From a virus: a DNA stretch of 56,840 bases. Position numbers and translations under genes: made by a program. How positions within the stretch are numbered: position 1 is the first letter of the stretch; each line of letters starts with the position of its first letter. The notes beneath the pieces were generated by a model that was given only the letters and a program-made list of their open reading frames with translations, had not been told where the DNA came from and did no database searches. The DNA is taken from positions 1 to 56,840 of the IMG/VR virus record IMGVR_UViG_3300037189_011039; one strand, given 5' to 3'. Shown here in pieces: positions 40,539 to 48,259 of the stretch.

Positions 40539-42048
40539 ACTAATCTTTGCAGGAACTGAGATACCTAGCAACCGTACACTTCTTCGTGATGCTGGTGTAG
40601 AGAACGTGATGCTTTCTTACTGGGGTCTACGTAAAAGAGGTTTGCCTAAAACCAAGCCTTATCTTGTTGGTGAACAGTTTGAGCCACAGTTCAAGGTATG
40701 GATTGACTCTGGTGCTACACAGGCAGACAAAGCTAACTTATCTAAAGAAGAACTGCTTGAGTATGCTGCTGATTATGAAGACTTTATCGCATTAAACTAT
40801 GACCGTATTGAAGGGTGGGTTGAGTTTGACTCAGAAGTTCTTGGACTCCAACATGTCGAAGAGAACCGTAGTGCTTTCAAGAATGACCCCAAGATGTGGA
40901 TTGTCTGGAAAGAAACCTACGGCTCTATGCTCTTGCAAAAATGGGCACAAGACTATTCCAACATCGGAATCCCAAGCGAAACAATTGAATCAGTAACTAA
41001 CTTGGCATCTGTGACTCGTGGACTAAGTGCAAAATTTGGTACAAAGTTCCACGCTATAGCCACTGCCAAACCTGATAACCTTCGCCAGATTCCTTTTGCT
41101 ACTGCATCTACCTTGGCTTGGATTAGCCCTATGCGCCGTGGTGAAACTATTATTTGGGATGGCATGAAGTTAGTTCGCTATCCAAAGTCTATGAAGTCTC
41201 AAGCCCGTAAAAGATACAGTCGGATTGTTACCGTTGAAGCAGGATTAGACTTTGATAAGTTTGTTAATGATGATACAACAGAGGCAACTAAGGTTGCTGT
41301 CTGGTCATACCTACAGTTAGAGAAGAACATGGATAACGATAAACCAGACCTTCGAGTTTTGAAGGGTGGCTTGCCTCCGATTAGCAAGTTACTATCTGAT
41401 AATAACGATGATACCCTATACACGGGTTTGATGGATTTTGACCCCAATGGTTCTGATAACAGTGGTTCTGGTATGCGGAAAATTGAGCCTGCTGAAATAG
41501 TCCAAAGAGACCCTTCTGAGGTCACTTCCATGCCAGTTATGGGCTACCAAATGAAGACGGTTGTAGAGACTGAAGATGGGCGAGATGTTCTCAAAGAGGT
41601 GCCCGTTGTGCAATCTCAATACAACAGTTTAAGGCAATGCAACACCTGTTTTGTAGCATCAAATTGCCCTGCATTTAAGCAAGATAATACTTGCGCTTAC
41701 AACCTTCCAATTGAAGTAAAGACCCCTGAACAACTTCGCTCTTTGAATACTGCCATGTTGGAGATGCAAGCCCAGAGAGTAATGTTTATGCGGTTTGCAG
41801 AGGAATTGAGCGGTGGCTATGCTGACCCGAATGTGTCTCAAGAGATTGACCGTTACCAGAAAATGTTAAAGAACATTAAGGAACTTGACGAGTCTAAAGA
41901 GTTCATTCAAATCACTGCTCAAAAGTCTGGCTCACAGGGCATGCTTTCTGCTATTTTTGGTGACCGAGTTCAGGCTATCAAGGAGCAAGATGCACGCATC
42001 TCTGAAGAGAAAACAACCATGATTATTCGAAACAACATAGAAGGCTAA
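40528..42048 (+). CDS. TIM-barrel TGT/DpdA-like protein with C-terminal Cys cluster
   Basis: 506 residues. The first ~280 residues ('FAGTEIPSNRTLLRDAGVENVMLSYWGL', 'VWIDSGA', 'FHAIATAKPDNLRQIPFATASTLAWISP') have the strand-helix rhythm of tRNA-guanine transglycosylase-like barrels. The C-terminal half has C-x2-C-x5-C-x7-C (RQCNTCFVASNCPAFKQ...), likely metal-binding, then long helices. Similar proteins occur in actinophages. No 7-deazaguanine synthesis genes are in the window, so base exchange on DNA or tRNA is only a hypothesis. Confidence 0.5.
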   Translation: MATKLIFAGTEIPSNRTLLRDAGVENVMLSYWGLRKRGLPKTKPYLVGEQFEPQFKVWIDSGATQADKANLSKEELLEYAADYEDFIALNYDRIEGWVEFDSEVLGLQHVEENRSAFKNDPKMWIVWKETYGSMLLQKWAQDYSNIGIPSETIESVTNLASVTRGLSAKFGTKFHAIATAKPDNLRQIPFATASTLAWISPMRRGETIIWDGMKLVRYPKSMKSQARKRYSRIVTVEAGLDFDKFVNDDTTEATKVAVWSYLQLEKNMDNDKPDLRVLKGGLPPISKLLSDNNDDTLYTGLMDFDPNGSDNSGSGMRKIEPAEIVQRDPSEVTSMPVMGYQMKTVVETEDGRDVLKEVPVVQSQYNSLRQCNTCFVASNCPAFKQDNTCAYNLPIEVKTPEQLRSLNTAMLEMQAQRVMFMRFAEELSGGYADPNVSQEIDRYQKMLKNIKELDESKEFIQITAQKSGSQGMLSAIFGDRVQAIKEQDARISEEKTTMIIRNNIEG

Positions 42049-42182
42049 CTATCTGATAAGAGTGAATTTGCATAACTGTTACCTTAGAGACTAGTATTTT
42101 GGTAGTTAACAGGTGCAAAAAGTTTTTTTTGTGAGTCAAAAAATAGGCTACAAAAATTAGGTAAACTATAGGTCTACCTCAC

Positions 42183-42213
42183 AAATGCCCAGTGGTTTTC
42201 ACTGGGCATTTTC
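42183..42213 (+). terminator. Intrinsic terminator in the gap before the RNR gene
   Basis: ATGCCCAGTG (42185-42194), loop GTTTT, CACTGGGCAT (42200-42209), then TTTT. Perfect 10 bp stem. The rest of the gap 42049-42182 is AT-rich with no gene. It holds an imperfect dyad CTGTTACC / GGTAgttAACAG (about 42076-42115) and T-rich tracts. The terminator stands 30 bases before the RNR start, so an mRNA for RNR must begin within or read through this region. Confidence 0.88.
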
Positions 42214-42242
42214 ATCTCACTATTACGAAAGAGAGTCCTTGA

Positions 42243-44279
42243 ATGACTAGTTTCTCATTCAAACTAACCCCAGACTTTGTTGCTGGTTACAAAGACAAAA
42301 AGCCTCCATTTGGTTACGCCGATGTTGCAGGCAACTCAGTAGGTGAGATTACATTCCTTCGCACATACTCACGATTGAAAGAAGACGGAACTAAGGAAAC
42401 TTGGGCTGAAGTTTGTGAGCGTGTAACTAACGGTGTTTATTCGATTCAAAAGGATGAATGTAAGTCTCGCCGTCTTCCTTGGAATGACGCTAAGGCTCAG
42501 GCTTCTGCTAAAGAGTTCTTTGAGCGTCTTTTTGATTTGAAGTGGACTCCTCCTGGTCGTGGTCTTTGGGTTATGGGAACTGCCATTGTAAATGAGCAGA
42601 AGAACAGTGCGGCTTTGCAAAACTGTGCGTTTGTTTCGACTAATGAGATGACCAAGCTTAACCCTGCCAAGCCATTTGGCTTCTTGATGGAGGCTTCCAT
42701 GCTTGGTGTTGGTGTTGGCTTTGATGACAAGGGTGCAGACAAAGGCTTTGAAATCTTCGAGCCTACTGAGTCTGTTGACTATGTAATCCCAGATACCCGT
42801 GAAGGTTGGGCTGACTCTACTACTGCTCTTATCAACTCATTCTTGAAGGCAGACCAAAAGTCTCTTAACTTTAACTATGATGCTATTCGCCCATTTGGTG
42901 CATCGATTAAGACTTTCGGTGGTGTGGCTTCTGGTCCTGCTCCGCTAATCAAGTTGCACGAGCGTATCCGTAATCTCTTTGCTGGTCGCAAGGGTGAGCT
43001 TCTTACTCGTGTAGACCTAGCAGACATTGGTAACCAGATTGGTGCTTGTGTTGTATCAGGAAATGTTCGTCGTTCAGCAGAACTTCTAATCGGTCACATT
43101 GATGACCAGAACTTCTTGAACCTGAAGAACTGGGAAAAGTTCCCAACTCGTAATGACTATTCAGACCCAGAGAATCCAGGCTGGGGCTACATGTCTAACA
43201 ACTCGGTGGAGGCTTCAGTGGGAACTGACTTCTCTCCTATCGTTGAAGGTATCGCTTTGAATGGTGAGCCTGGCGTTGTTTGGATGGACATGAGCCGTAA
43301 GTATGGTCGCCTTGCTGATGGTGTTACCAACAAGGACTGGCGTGTAGTTGGCTACAACCCTTGTGCAGAACAATCCCTAGAGTCTTTCGAGATGTGCACC
43401 TTGGTAGAGACTTACCTAAACCGTCACGAATCTTTGGATGACTTCAAGCGCACTTTGAAGTTCGCTTACTTGTATGCAAAGACTGTTACTCTTCTTCCAA
43501 CTCACTGGGAAGACACCAACGCTATCATGCAACGCAATCGCCGTATCGGAACTTCGGTGTCTGGTGTAGCGAACTTTGCTGATGACAAGGGCTTGCCTGT
43601 TCTTCGTCAGTGGCTTGATGAAGGTTACGCTACTGTGCAGGCTTATGACCAGACTTACTCTGAATGGCTTGGCATCCGTGAGTCTATCAAGACTACTACT
43701 GTAAAGCCTTCAGGAACTGTGTCTATTCTTGCTGGTGAGAGCCCAGGCGTTCACTGGACTGCTGGTGGTAAGTTCTTCAAGCGTGCTATTCGCTTTGCAA
43801 ACAATGACCCAATGCTTGCACTATTCAAGATGGCTAACTATACAATCGAGCTCGATGTCACTGACTCAGGTCGCTCTGTTGTTTACTTCCCTATCAAGTC
43901 TCAGGCTTCACGCTCTGAGAAGGAAGTAAGCATTTACGAGAAGATTGACTTGGCTTCTACTCTTCAGCACTTCTGGTCTGACAACTCTGTATCAGTAACA
44001 ATCACTTTTGATGCTGATAAGGAAAAGGATGATGTTGAGCGTGTGCTTCACATGTATGACGGTAAGTTGAAGACTGTATCGTTCTTACCTATGGGCAACA
44101 CTGTTTACCCTCAACAGCCTTACACTCAGATTACTGAAGAAGAGTATTTGGCTTACGAAGCATCGCTTTTCCCGATTGACCTTGCAGGTATCTACATGGG
44201 TCTTGGCATTGAGGCTATTGGGGAAAACTACTGTAGCACGGACGCATGTGAAATCAAGTTGATTCGTGACAATCAATAG
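42243..44279 (+). CDS. nrdJ: Class II (adenosylcobalamin-dependent) ribonucleotide reductase
   Basis: 678 residues, matching the monomeric Lactobacillus-type RTPR in length and layout. C128 ('LQNCAFVST') and C385 ('FEMCTLVE') form the redox pair; C374 in NPCAEQ carries the thiyl radical with E376; C664-x4-C669 (YCSTDAC) is the C-terminal shuttle pair. 'PSGTVSILAGESPG' is the phosphate-binding loop. Makes dNTPs using vitamin B12, independent of oxygen. Strong GAAAGAGAG ribosome site. Confidence 0.93.
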   Translation: MTSFSFKLTPDFVAGYKDKKPPFGYADVAGNSVGEITFLRTYSRLKEDGTKETWAEVCERVTNGVYSIQKDECKSRRLPWNDAKAQASAKEFFERLFDLKWTPPGRGLWVMGTAIVNEQKNSAALQNCAFVSTNEMTKLNPAKPFGFLMEASMLGVGVGFDDKGADKGFEIFEPTESVDYVIPDTREGWADSTTALINSFLKADQKSLNFNYDAIRPFGASIKTFGGVASGPAPLIKLHERIRNLFAGRKGELLTRVDLADIGNQIGACVVSGNVRRSAELLIGHIDDQNFLNLKNWEKFPTRNDYSDPENPGWGYMSNNSVEASVGTDFSPIVEGIALNGEPGVVWMDMSRKYGRLADGVTNKDWRVVGYNPCAEQSLESFEMCTLVETYLNRHESLDDFKRTLKFAYLYAKTVTLLPTHWEDTNAIMQRNRRIGTSVSGVANFADDKGLPVLRQWLDEGYATVQAYDQTYSEWLGIRESIKTTTVKPSGTVSILAGESPGVHWTAGGKFFKRAIRFANNDPMLALFKMANYTIELDVTDSGRSVVYFPIKSQASRSEKEVSIYEKIDLASTLQHFWSDNSVSVTITFDADKEKDDVERVLHMYDGKLKTVSFLPMGNTVYPQQPYTQITEEEYLAYEASLFPIDLAGIYMGLGIEAIGENYCSTDACEIKLIRDNQ

Positions 44280-44316
44280 GTGAATGAATAAACAACTATT
44301 CTTTGCGAATAAATGG

Positions 44317-44322
44317 TAAAGT
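44317..44322 (+). promoter_or_regulatory. -10 box of a probable leaderless promoter for the second HNH gene
   Basis: TAAAGT lies 7 bases before ATG 44330, mirroring the TAAAAT 6 bases before the other HNH gene. No ribosome site lies in between, so translation would be leaderless. Confidence 0.45.
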
Positions 44323-44329
44323 CGTGTGT

Positions 44330-44788
44330 ATGAAAGTAAAAACAAACACACGGCTTTGCCGTTTATGCAAGATAGATAAGCCTTTAGAAGACTTCTACCC
44401 AGATGCTAGGGTAAAGAAAGATGGGCGCAGGTCACGCTGTATCGAGTGCTTGACTAGCGGCATGCCCCCTGGACCGATTCCAATGAACCCTCTAAATCGT
44501 TATGTTGAGGATGAGCGAGGTTGTTGGATTTGGTCAGGAGCAGTCCATAGTAGTGGATACGGTTCAATAAAGTGGCAAGGTAAAGCCACTGTTGCTCACC
44601 GTGTTATTTATCGACTTACTAAAGGTGAGATACCTAAAGGTTTGATTTTAGACCATCTTTGTAGTGTAAAACTTTGCGTAAATCCAGACCACTTAGAGAT
44701 AGTGAACTATTCTACAAACACCCAACGGGCATGGAACAGGAATCATTGTGCTACATGCACTTGTAATAATGAAAAGAAAGGTAAATAA
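44330..44788 (+). CDS. HNH endonuclease (I-HmuI/HNH_3-type) with N-terminal zinc ribbon
   Basis: 152 residues from ATG 44330; an in-frame TTG at 44303 lacks a ribosome site. N-terminal C10, C13, C37, C40 zinc ribbon. The nuclease core is 'CWIWSG..SSGYGSIKWQGK' with 'AHRVIYRLTKGEIP', 'LDHLCSVKLCVNPDHLEIV' (D108-H109, N118, H121). Homing-type, lying between nrdJ and nrdH, a common homing site in phages. The N-terminal ribbon resembles that of the HNH gene at 30770, although the nuclease cores differ. Confidence 0.88.
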   Translation: MKVKTNTRLCRLCKIDKPLEDFYPDARVKKDGRRSRCIECLTSGMPPGPIPMNPLNRYVEDERGCWIWSGAVHSSGYGSIKWQGKATVAHRVIYRLTKGEIPKGLILDHLCSVKLCVNPDHLEIVNYSTNTQRAWNRNHCATCTCNNEKKGK

Positions 44789-45012
44789 TGAACGTCACAG
44801 TGTATAGCAACCCAAACTGTGTCCAATGCGAGCAGACCAAGAAGTATCTCAAACTAAAGAACATTGAGTTTGAATCCAAGATGATTGCAGACAGCCCAGA
44901 GGTGTTTGCTTTGATTGAGGAAAAGGGCTACAAGTCTGCCCCAGTAGTAGTTACTGATAACGATAGTTGGTCTGGTTTCAAACTAGATAAACTGTCTGCT
45001 CTTCAAAACTAA
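44788..45012 (+). CDS. nrdH: NrdH-like glutaredoxin
   Basis: 74 residues. CVQC (11-14) active site, 'KGYKSAPVVV' with cis-Pro, and 'WSGFKLDKL', the NrdH signature. It supplies electrons to ribonucleotide reductase via host thioredoxin reductase. Coupled to the HNH gene by TAATG. Confidence 0.92.
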   Translation: MNVTVYSNPNCVQCEQTKKYLKLKNIEFESKMIADSPEVFALIEEKGYKSAPVVVTDNDSWSGFKLDKLSALQN

Positions 45013-45020
45013 AGAATAAA

Positions 45021-45060
45021 AAGAAAGCCCTTCACCGATTGGTGAGGGGCTTCTTCTTTA
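45021..45060. terminator. Bidirectional terminator at the strand switch
   Basis: GCCCTTCACC (45027-45036) pairs with GGTGAGGGGC (45041-45050), flanked by AAGAAA and TTCTTCTTT, so both strands have a T-run. It ends the + strand operon (nrdH) and the convergent minus-strand operon (WhiB at 45072). Confidence 0.9.
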
Positions 45061-45071
45061 TCTAAGTCTTC

Positions 45072-45338
45072 TTAGTTTCGCTTAGGCATCCTTTGAATCC
45101 TGCGCTTTAGGAGGTAGCGTTCACGCTCCGTAGTTCCTCCCCAGATACCTTGCTCGTTATTCTTTAGGGCTATTTGGAGGCATGAAGTCTTTACCATGCA
45201 TTTACCGCAAAGTTTTTTGGCTTCGTGTTCCTGCTCTCGCAATACCTTTGTTGGTTCACCTTCAGGGTAGAACAGGTTACCGTCAATCTTTTCAATGGAA
45301 CAAGTCCCATGCTCACTTAGAAATGCATACTCATCCAT
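45072..45338 (-). CDS. WhiB-family Fe-S regulator
   Basis: 88 residues with canonical C13, C44-x2-C47-x5-C53 and GIWGGTTERERYLL, followed by a basic tail RRIQRMPKR for DNA contact. It is the last gene of the long minus-strand operon. Together with the 31261 gene it gives two WhiB proteins in one phage. ATG directly follows the upstream stop (TAAATG). Confidence 0.93.
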   Translation of the reverse strand: MDEYAFLSEHGTCSIEKIDGNLFYPEGEPTKVLREQEHEAKKLCGKCMVKTSCLQIALKNNEQGIWGGTTERERYLLKRRIQRMPKRN

Positions 45339-45515
45339 TTAGTTATCTTCTTCTAGTTGTCCGTAAGTGTAAATCTGTTTGTGTAGTTCGCCATGTAGTT
45401 TGCTCACTTCATTGCTGGCTTTCCATTTTTGTTCTTGAACATAAAGAGTCTCGGCTTGCTTGAATGCTGAAAACAAAATGGCTACTTGATGTTCAGTAAG
45501 TTCCACTTCAATCAT
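45339..45515 (-). CDS. Small helical unknown protein
   Basis: 58 residues, entirely helical-looking ('ILFSAFKQAETLYVQEQKWKASNEVSKLHGEL'), ends EEDN. Overlaps the gene upstream by one base and abuts WhiB. Confidence 0.6.
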   Translation of the reverse strand: MIEVELTEHQVAILFSAFKQAETLYVQEQKWKASNEVSKLHGELHKQIYTYGQLEEDN

Positions 45516-45703
45516 TAGGCTTTACCAATCACTTCGTTGTTATACCAATCAATGACGAATGACTTTAGAAACTCTTCCATGTCTTTCCATTCTTCTTTGA
45601 TGGCTTTCCATTGCTTTTCTTTTGATTCGATTTCTTTGCGGTCATCGCCCATGTAAGCGCAGTGCAACTCGGAAAATGCTTTTCTAGCTTTTGCTACATC
45701 CAT
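45515..45703 (-). CDS. Small charged helical unknown protein
   Basis: 62 residues from ATG 45703, preceded by AAGGG. An earlier in-frame ATG at 45763 would add 20 residues but overlaps the HicA-like gene. Rich in Lys and Glu ('KEIESKEKQWKAIKEEWKDMEEF'), likely coiled coil. It sits directly after the HicA-like gene but does not resemble a HicB antitoxin. Confidence 0.5.
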   Translation of the reverse strand: MDVAKARKAFSELHCAYMGDDRKEIESKEKQWKAIKEEWKDMEEFLKSFVIDWYNNEVIGKA

Positions 45704-45713
45704 GTCTTTACCC

Positions 45714-45947
45714 TTATCTTCTTGGTCTTCTTGATTGTTGGCGTTCAATCTCAATGAACCCATACTTCTTCAAATCTCTCTTTATGTTTTTGAACGCTCT
45801 GTGGTCTGATGGTGTGGAGGCGGAAAAGAAGAACCCACCCAAAGGAGATACCCATTTGTAATGACCTTTGTTTGTTGCAGTCACTAGCCAGCCCTGCTTC
45901 TCGGCTAACTTTATAATCTGTCCCAGTTCTTTATTTACTACGGTCAA
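45714..45947 (-). CDS. HicA-like mRNA-interferase fold protein
   Basis: 77 residues from TTG 45947 (AAGGGA upstream). 'AEKQGWLVTATNKGHYKWVSP..GGFFFSASTPSDHRAFKNIKRDLKKYG' is the dsRBD-like HicA fold; H29 sits where the catalytic His is. No HicB partner is adjacent, so it is an orphan. Such orphans are frequent in actinophages and may act on host mRNA or only bind RNA. Confidence 0.68.
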   Translation of the reverse strand: MTVVNKELGQIIKLAEKQGWLVTATNKGHYKWVSPLGGFFFSASTPSDHRAFKNIKRDLKKYGFIEIERQQSRRPRR

Positions 45948-46080
45948 TGAGTTCCCTTATCTTTTTTTGCACCTTTGGCTTTTGGAAGTAGCGCCAGTTA
46001 TTCACTAACCAACGCCACTCCTTCCGCCAGTCAATAGGTTTAGTCTCAGCCCTATGCTTACTTGTCTTTTGTGTCTTCAT
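45931..46080 (-). CDS. Small basic Trp-rich unknown protein
   Basis: 49 residues with five Trp ('DWRKEWRWLVNNWRYFQKP') and net positive charge. ATG 46080 lies inside the end of the XRE gene and the 3' end overlaps the HicA-like start, so it is tightly coupled. Amphipathic helix likely. Function unknown. Confidence 0.5.
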   Translation of the reverse strand: MKTQKTSKHRAETKPIDWRKEWRWLVNNWRYFQKPKVQKKIRELIDRSK

Positions 46081-46294
46081 CCAACTCACGAGCGACCTCC
46101 TTCAACAGATACGAAGGCGTGACCTCCAGTGCTTCGGAAATAGTCTCCAACATAGAGATAGACGGCTCACGCACACCATGCTCAATGGTGCTCAGATGCC
46201 CCTTGGAGACCATCGGCTCTAACTGGCGCATGGTCATGCCCTGCTGTTGTCGGATACGCTTCACAGCGTTGCCTACTGCATACTTCAACTTCAT
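46058..46294 (-). CDS. XRE/Cro-type transcriptional regulator
   Basis: 78 residues. HTH: 'VGNAVKRIRQQQGMTMRQLEPMVSKGHLSTIEHGVREPSISMLETISEALEVTPSYLL' is a full XRE domain. It could regulate the minus-strand operon or the divergent promoters at the right end. ATG overlaps the upstream stop (ATGA). Confidence 0.88.
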   Translation of the reverse strand: MKLKYAVGNAVKRIRQQQGMTMRQLEPMVSKGHLSTIEHGVREPSISMLETISEALEVTPSYLLKEVARELDEDTKDK

Positions 46295-46488
46295 GCTTGC
46301 TTATCCTTTCTAGGTTTCTTTTTGAAATCAGGTATTAGTTTGCTGGGTGTATACGGCTCAATCTTTCGGGCTTCATTCACGCACTGTTTGTGCAGATGAT
46401 TGCCACCGACTGTTTCTTTTAGAGGGTTACGGGTGGTGTTTGTTTTGCTACCACAAAGGAAGCAATGAACTTCTGAATAACTACTCAT
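46291..46488 (-). CDS. Zinc-knuckle unknown protein
   Basis: 65 residues. C9-x2-C12 and H31-x-x-x-C36 ('HLHKQCVNEA') form a Treble-clef-like zinc site; the C-terminus is basic. Overlaps both neighbours. Confidence 0.58.
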   Translation of the reverse strand: MSSYSEVHCFLCGSKTNTTRNPLKETVGGNHLHKQCVNEARKIEPYTPSKLIPDFKKKPRKDKQA

Positions 46489-46684
46489 CTGTTGCCTCTA
46501 AGTCTTCTTTCATGCCAGCGATTAGCAGGTTGAGTAGAACACGAGATGGAACTAAGTTGGCGTGTTCTTGCTTACTCATACGAGTCAGCATTTCAATAGT
46601 GTCCTGTATGTGTTGTTTGTATCCTTCTGCATACGAATGCAGGTCAGTAACGCCATCGGCGTGTAGTTGTGCCATCTTGCTCAT
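46481..46684 (-). CDS. Small helical unknown protein
   Basis: 67 residues, helical ('YAEGYKQHIQDTIEMLTRMSKQEHANLVPSRVLLNLLIAGM'). No Cys. Overlaps neighbours on both sides (ATGA and an 8-base overlap). Confidence 0.55.
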   Translation of the reverse strand: MSKMAQLHADGVTDLHSYAEGYKQHIQDTIEMLTRMSKQEHANLVPSRVLLNLLIAGMKEDLEATDE

Positions 46685-46839
46685 TTTGTGCCCTTCTTGC
46701 TAATGAATAGAACTAGGAATGCGATGATGCCCAAGGTAAAGTTTACAGTAGGTAAACCTCCACCCAGAACACCCATGAATGCACTGAAAGCGATTGCTGA
46801 ACCAATGCATTGAACCAAAAACCTTACATGGTCATTCAT
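46681..46839 (-). CDS. Two-span small membrane protein
   Basis: 52 residues with hydrophobic segments at about 7-24 and 33-46 separated by a Gly-rich turn, and a basic C-terminus KKGTK. Start has AGATAAGTAAGCATG junction. Role unknown; small membrane proteins in early phage operons often alter the host envelope or block superinfection. Confidence 0.6.
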   Translation of the reverse strand: MNDHVRFLVQCIGSAIAFSAFMGVLGGGLPTVNFTLGIIAFLVLFISKKGTK

Positions 46840-46841
46840 GC

Positions 46842-46967
46842 TTACTTATCTTTCTTATGACAGTTGCACTGGCACAGGATGGTCTTATCAAAAGATGCAA
46901 ATGATTCTTTACATAGTTTGTGATGACCATCCATGCACCAGCCGAAGTTACCACTCCCGCTCGCCAT
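46842..46967 (-). CDS. Cys/His-rich mini-protein
   Basis: 41 residues: 'FGWCMDGHHKLC' then 'ILCQCNCHKK'. The pattern C-x-D-G-x-H...C...C-x-C-x-C-H recurs in small actinophage proteins and suggests one or two zinc sites. Overlaps the upstream gene by 20 bases. Confidence 0.58.
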   Translation of the reverse strand: MASGSGNFGWCMDGHHKLCKESFASFDKTILCQCNCHKKDK

Positions 46968-47337
46968 ACGCATCCGTGTCGAGCGTGTATGAGTCCAAGG
47001 GAGGTAACTTATCTAGTTTGGCTTTGACCGTATTTGGTAGGGTTTGGCATAGTTCTAGGAAATAATCTAGAGTCACGAAGAAGTCATCTCCCCATTCGCT
47101 CTCAGGGAAGTCAGGTGCAATGGCACGGGTCTCTTCCAAGGTCAGCGTGAATGCATTGAGATACAGCCTGAAAGTCCTCCCTAGACTAGTCCCATCATCC
47201 ACTCCAACATAGACAGAGGGCTGAATGGTATAAACATTCGACCATTGGTTTACGCCGTTATGGTCACGCCCAAGGTCTTGGTAAAAGACATTGAGGTCAT
47301 ACTCAACAACTTCGGCTTGCTCTTTGGTGTAAATCAT
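46948..47337 (-). CDS. Unknown acidic protein
   Basis: 129 residues, acidic, mixed fold ('VYTIQPSVYVGVDDGTSLGRTFRLYL'). No family. The start overlaps the upstream stop (TAATG) behind GGAGATAAC. Confidence 0.55.
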   Translation of the reverse strand: MIYTKEQAEVVEYDLNVFYQDLGRDHNGVNQWSNVYTIQPSVYVGVDDGTSLGRTFRLYLNAFTLTLEETRAIAPDFPESEWGDDFFVTLDYFLELCQTLPNTVKAKLDKLPPLDSYTLDTDAYGEREW

Positions 47338-47519
47338 TAGTTATCTCCTTCCAAGGGCTCGGCATTGAATGACTCATTACGCCAGTAAGCATCGGATGCG
47401 ATGCCACCGCCGTTCTCAAGTTCTGCCTTGCCAATGATTAGTGCTTCGTCTTCGTTACGAGCAATCACCACCACTTTGTGCGGTGTGCTCAGGTGTGCTG
47501 TTACTTCAAATGCTGGCAT
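47337..47519 (-). CDS. Small beta-rich unknown protein
   Basis: 60 residues: 'FEVTAHLSTPHKVVVIARNEDEALIIGKAEL', a beta-alpha-beta hint resembling the short DpnD/PcfM-style or related phage beta-grasp proteins, but not assignable. Ends EGDN, within the repeated junction. Confidence 0.52.
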   Translation of the reverse strand: MPAFEVTAHLSTPHKVVVIARNEDEALIIGKAELENGGGIASDAYWRNESFNAEPLEGDN

Positions 47520-47521
47520 GA

Positions 47522-47698
47522 TTAGTTAGTCTCCTTCTTTGGTTCATACGCATTGCCACAGTCTTCGCAACCACAGCAGTTCTGGCAATACTCTGGATAG
47601 TCGTAACACTTGAAAACATCCATGACCCATTCGCCATCTGATGTCCACTTAGTTCCGCAATCTTCACAGATTGAGTCTGGGTTCAGTATTTCATTCAT
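47522..47698 (-). CDS. Multi-Cys zinc-binding protein
   Basis: 58 residues with nine Cys: C11-x2-C14 and a dense C-terminal set (CYDYPEYCQNCCGCEDCG). Probably two zinc sites. Acidic. Unknown role. Confidence 0.58.
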   Translation of the reverse strand: MNEILNPDSICEDCGTKWTSDGEWVMDVFKCYDYPEYCQNCCGCEDCGNAYEPKKETN

Positions 47699-47700
47699 GG

Positions 47701-48027
47701 TTAGTTATCTACTTCTGCATCGGTAGATACCGTGATGCAAATGTGGTTGCTCATGTCTTCCATCTCTGGCTCACGAGCGACTTCGCACACTAGGTAACCG
47801 ATGCGGTTCACTAGGTGGTAGCCAGCACACAGGGCTGTCCCTGAGTCGGTGTCGGTGTAAGTCCAAACATTCTCGTTTGGCTGTGCCATGACGAACTCTA
47901 GTTCAGCCCCGTAGGTTTCGAATAGAACGCCTACGCCGTGCTCATCCTGCCATGAGGCATTCTTACTAAGGTGATTAGGCATTGGTCGAAACTCGGTCTC
48001 CCAATCTTCAAGGGTGTAGTCCTTCAT
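47701..48027 (-). CDS. Unknown acidic protein
   Basis: 108 residues, acidic, with 'YTDTDSGTALCAGYHLVNRIGYLV' central part. Ends EVDN. Found downstream of the 48787-48816 promoter. No family recognised. Confidence 0.55.
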   Translation of the reverse strand: MKDYTLEDWETEFRPMPNHLSKNASWQDEHGVGVLFETYGAELEFVMAQPNENVWTYTDTDSGTALCAGYHLVNRIGYLVCEVAREPEMEDMSNHICITVSTDAEVDN

Positions 48028-48257
48028 TAGTTATCCCGTTCTTGTTCTTCGAATACGATGTCTCCGAGCCATCCAAAGGTTTCGGAAGTAATCTCATCTG
48101 CCCAGAAGCGTGTCTCGGCTCGTTCCATTACTTGCTTGCTTGGCAGGTTGCCTTCATCATCTTCGAAGTCCACTGCTAGGAAGAACTGACCAATGACTAC
48201 TTCTTCAGGGTCATACTTCTGTAAGCGCTCAATAACTTCTTTGACTGTTGTTGCCAT
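48027..48257 (-). CDS. Small acidic protein (VKEVIERLQKYDPEEVV type)
   Basis: 76 residues. The opening 'TVKEVIERLQKYDPEEVVIGQFF' is a pattern seen in several phage and plasmid small proteins. Roughly a quarter of residues are Asp/Glu, giving a DNA-mimic-like charge. Function unknown. Confidence 0.58.
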   Translation of the reverse strand: MATTVKEVIERLQKYDPEEVVIGQFFLAVDFEDDEGNLPSKQVMERAETRFWADEITSETFGWLGDIVFEEQERDN

Positions 48258-48259
48258 GA

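Noticed and set aside
40528-42048. A complete 7-deazaguanine DNA modification system
   Set aside because: Only the barrel-like protein is present; no synthesis genes (FolE, QueD, QueE, QueC) are seen here, and the barrel's active site cannot be assigned with confidence.
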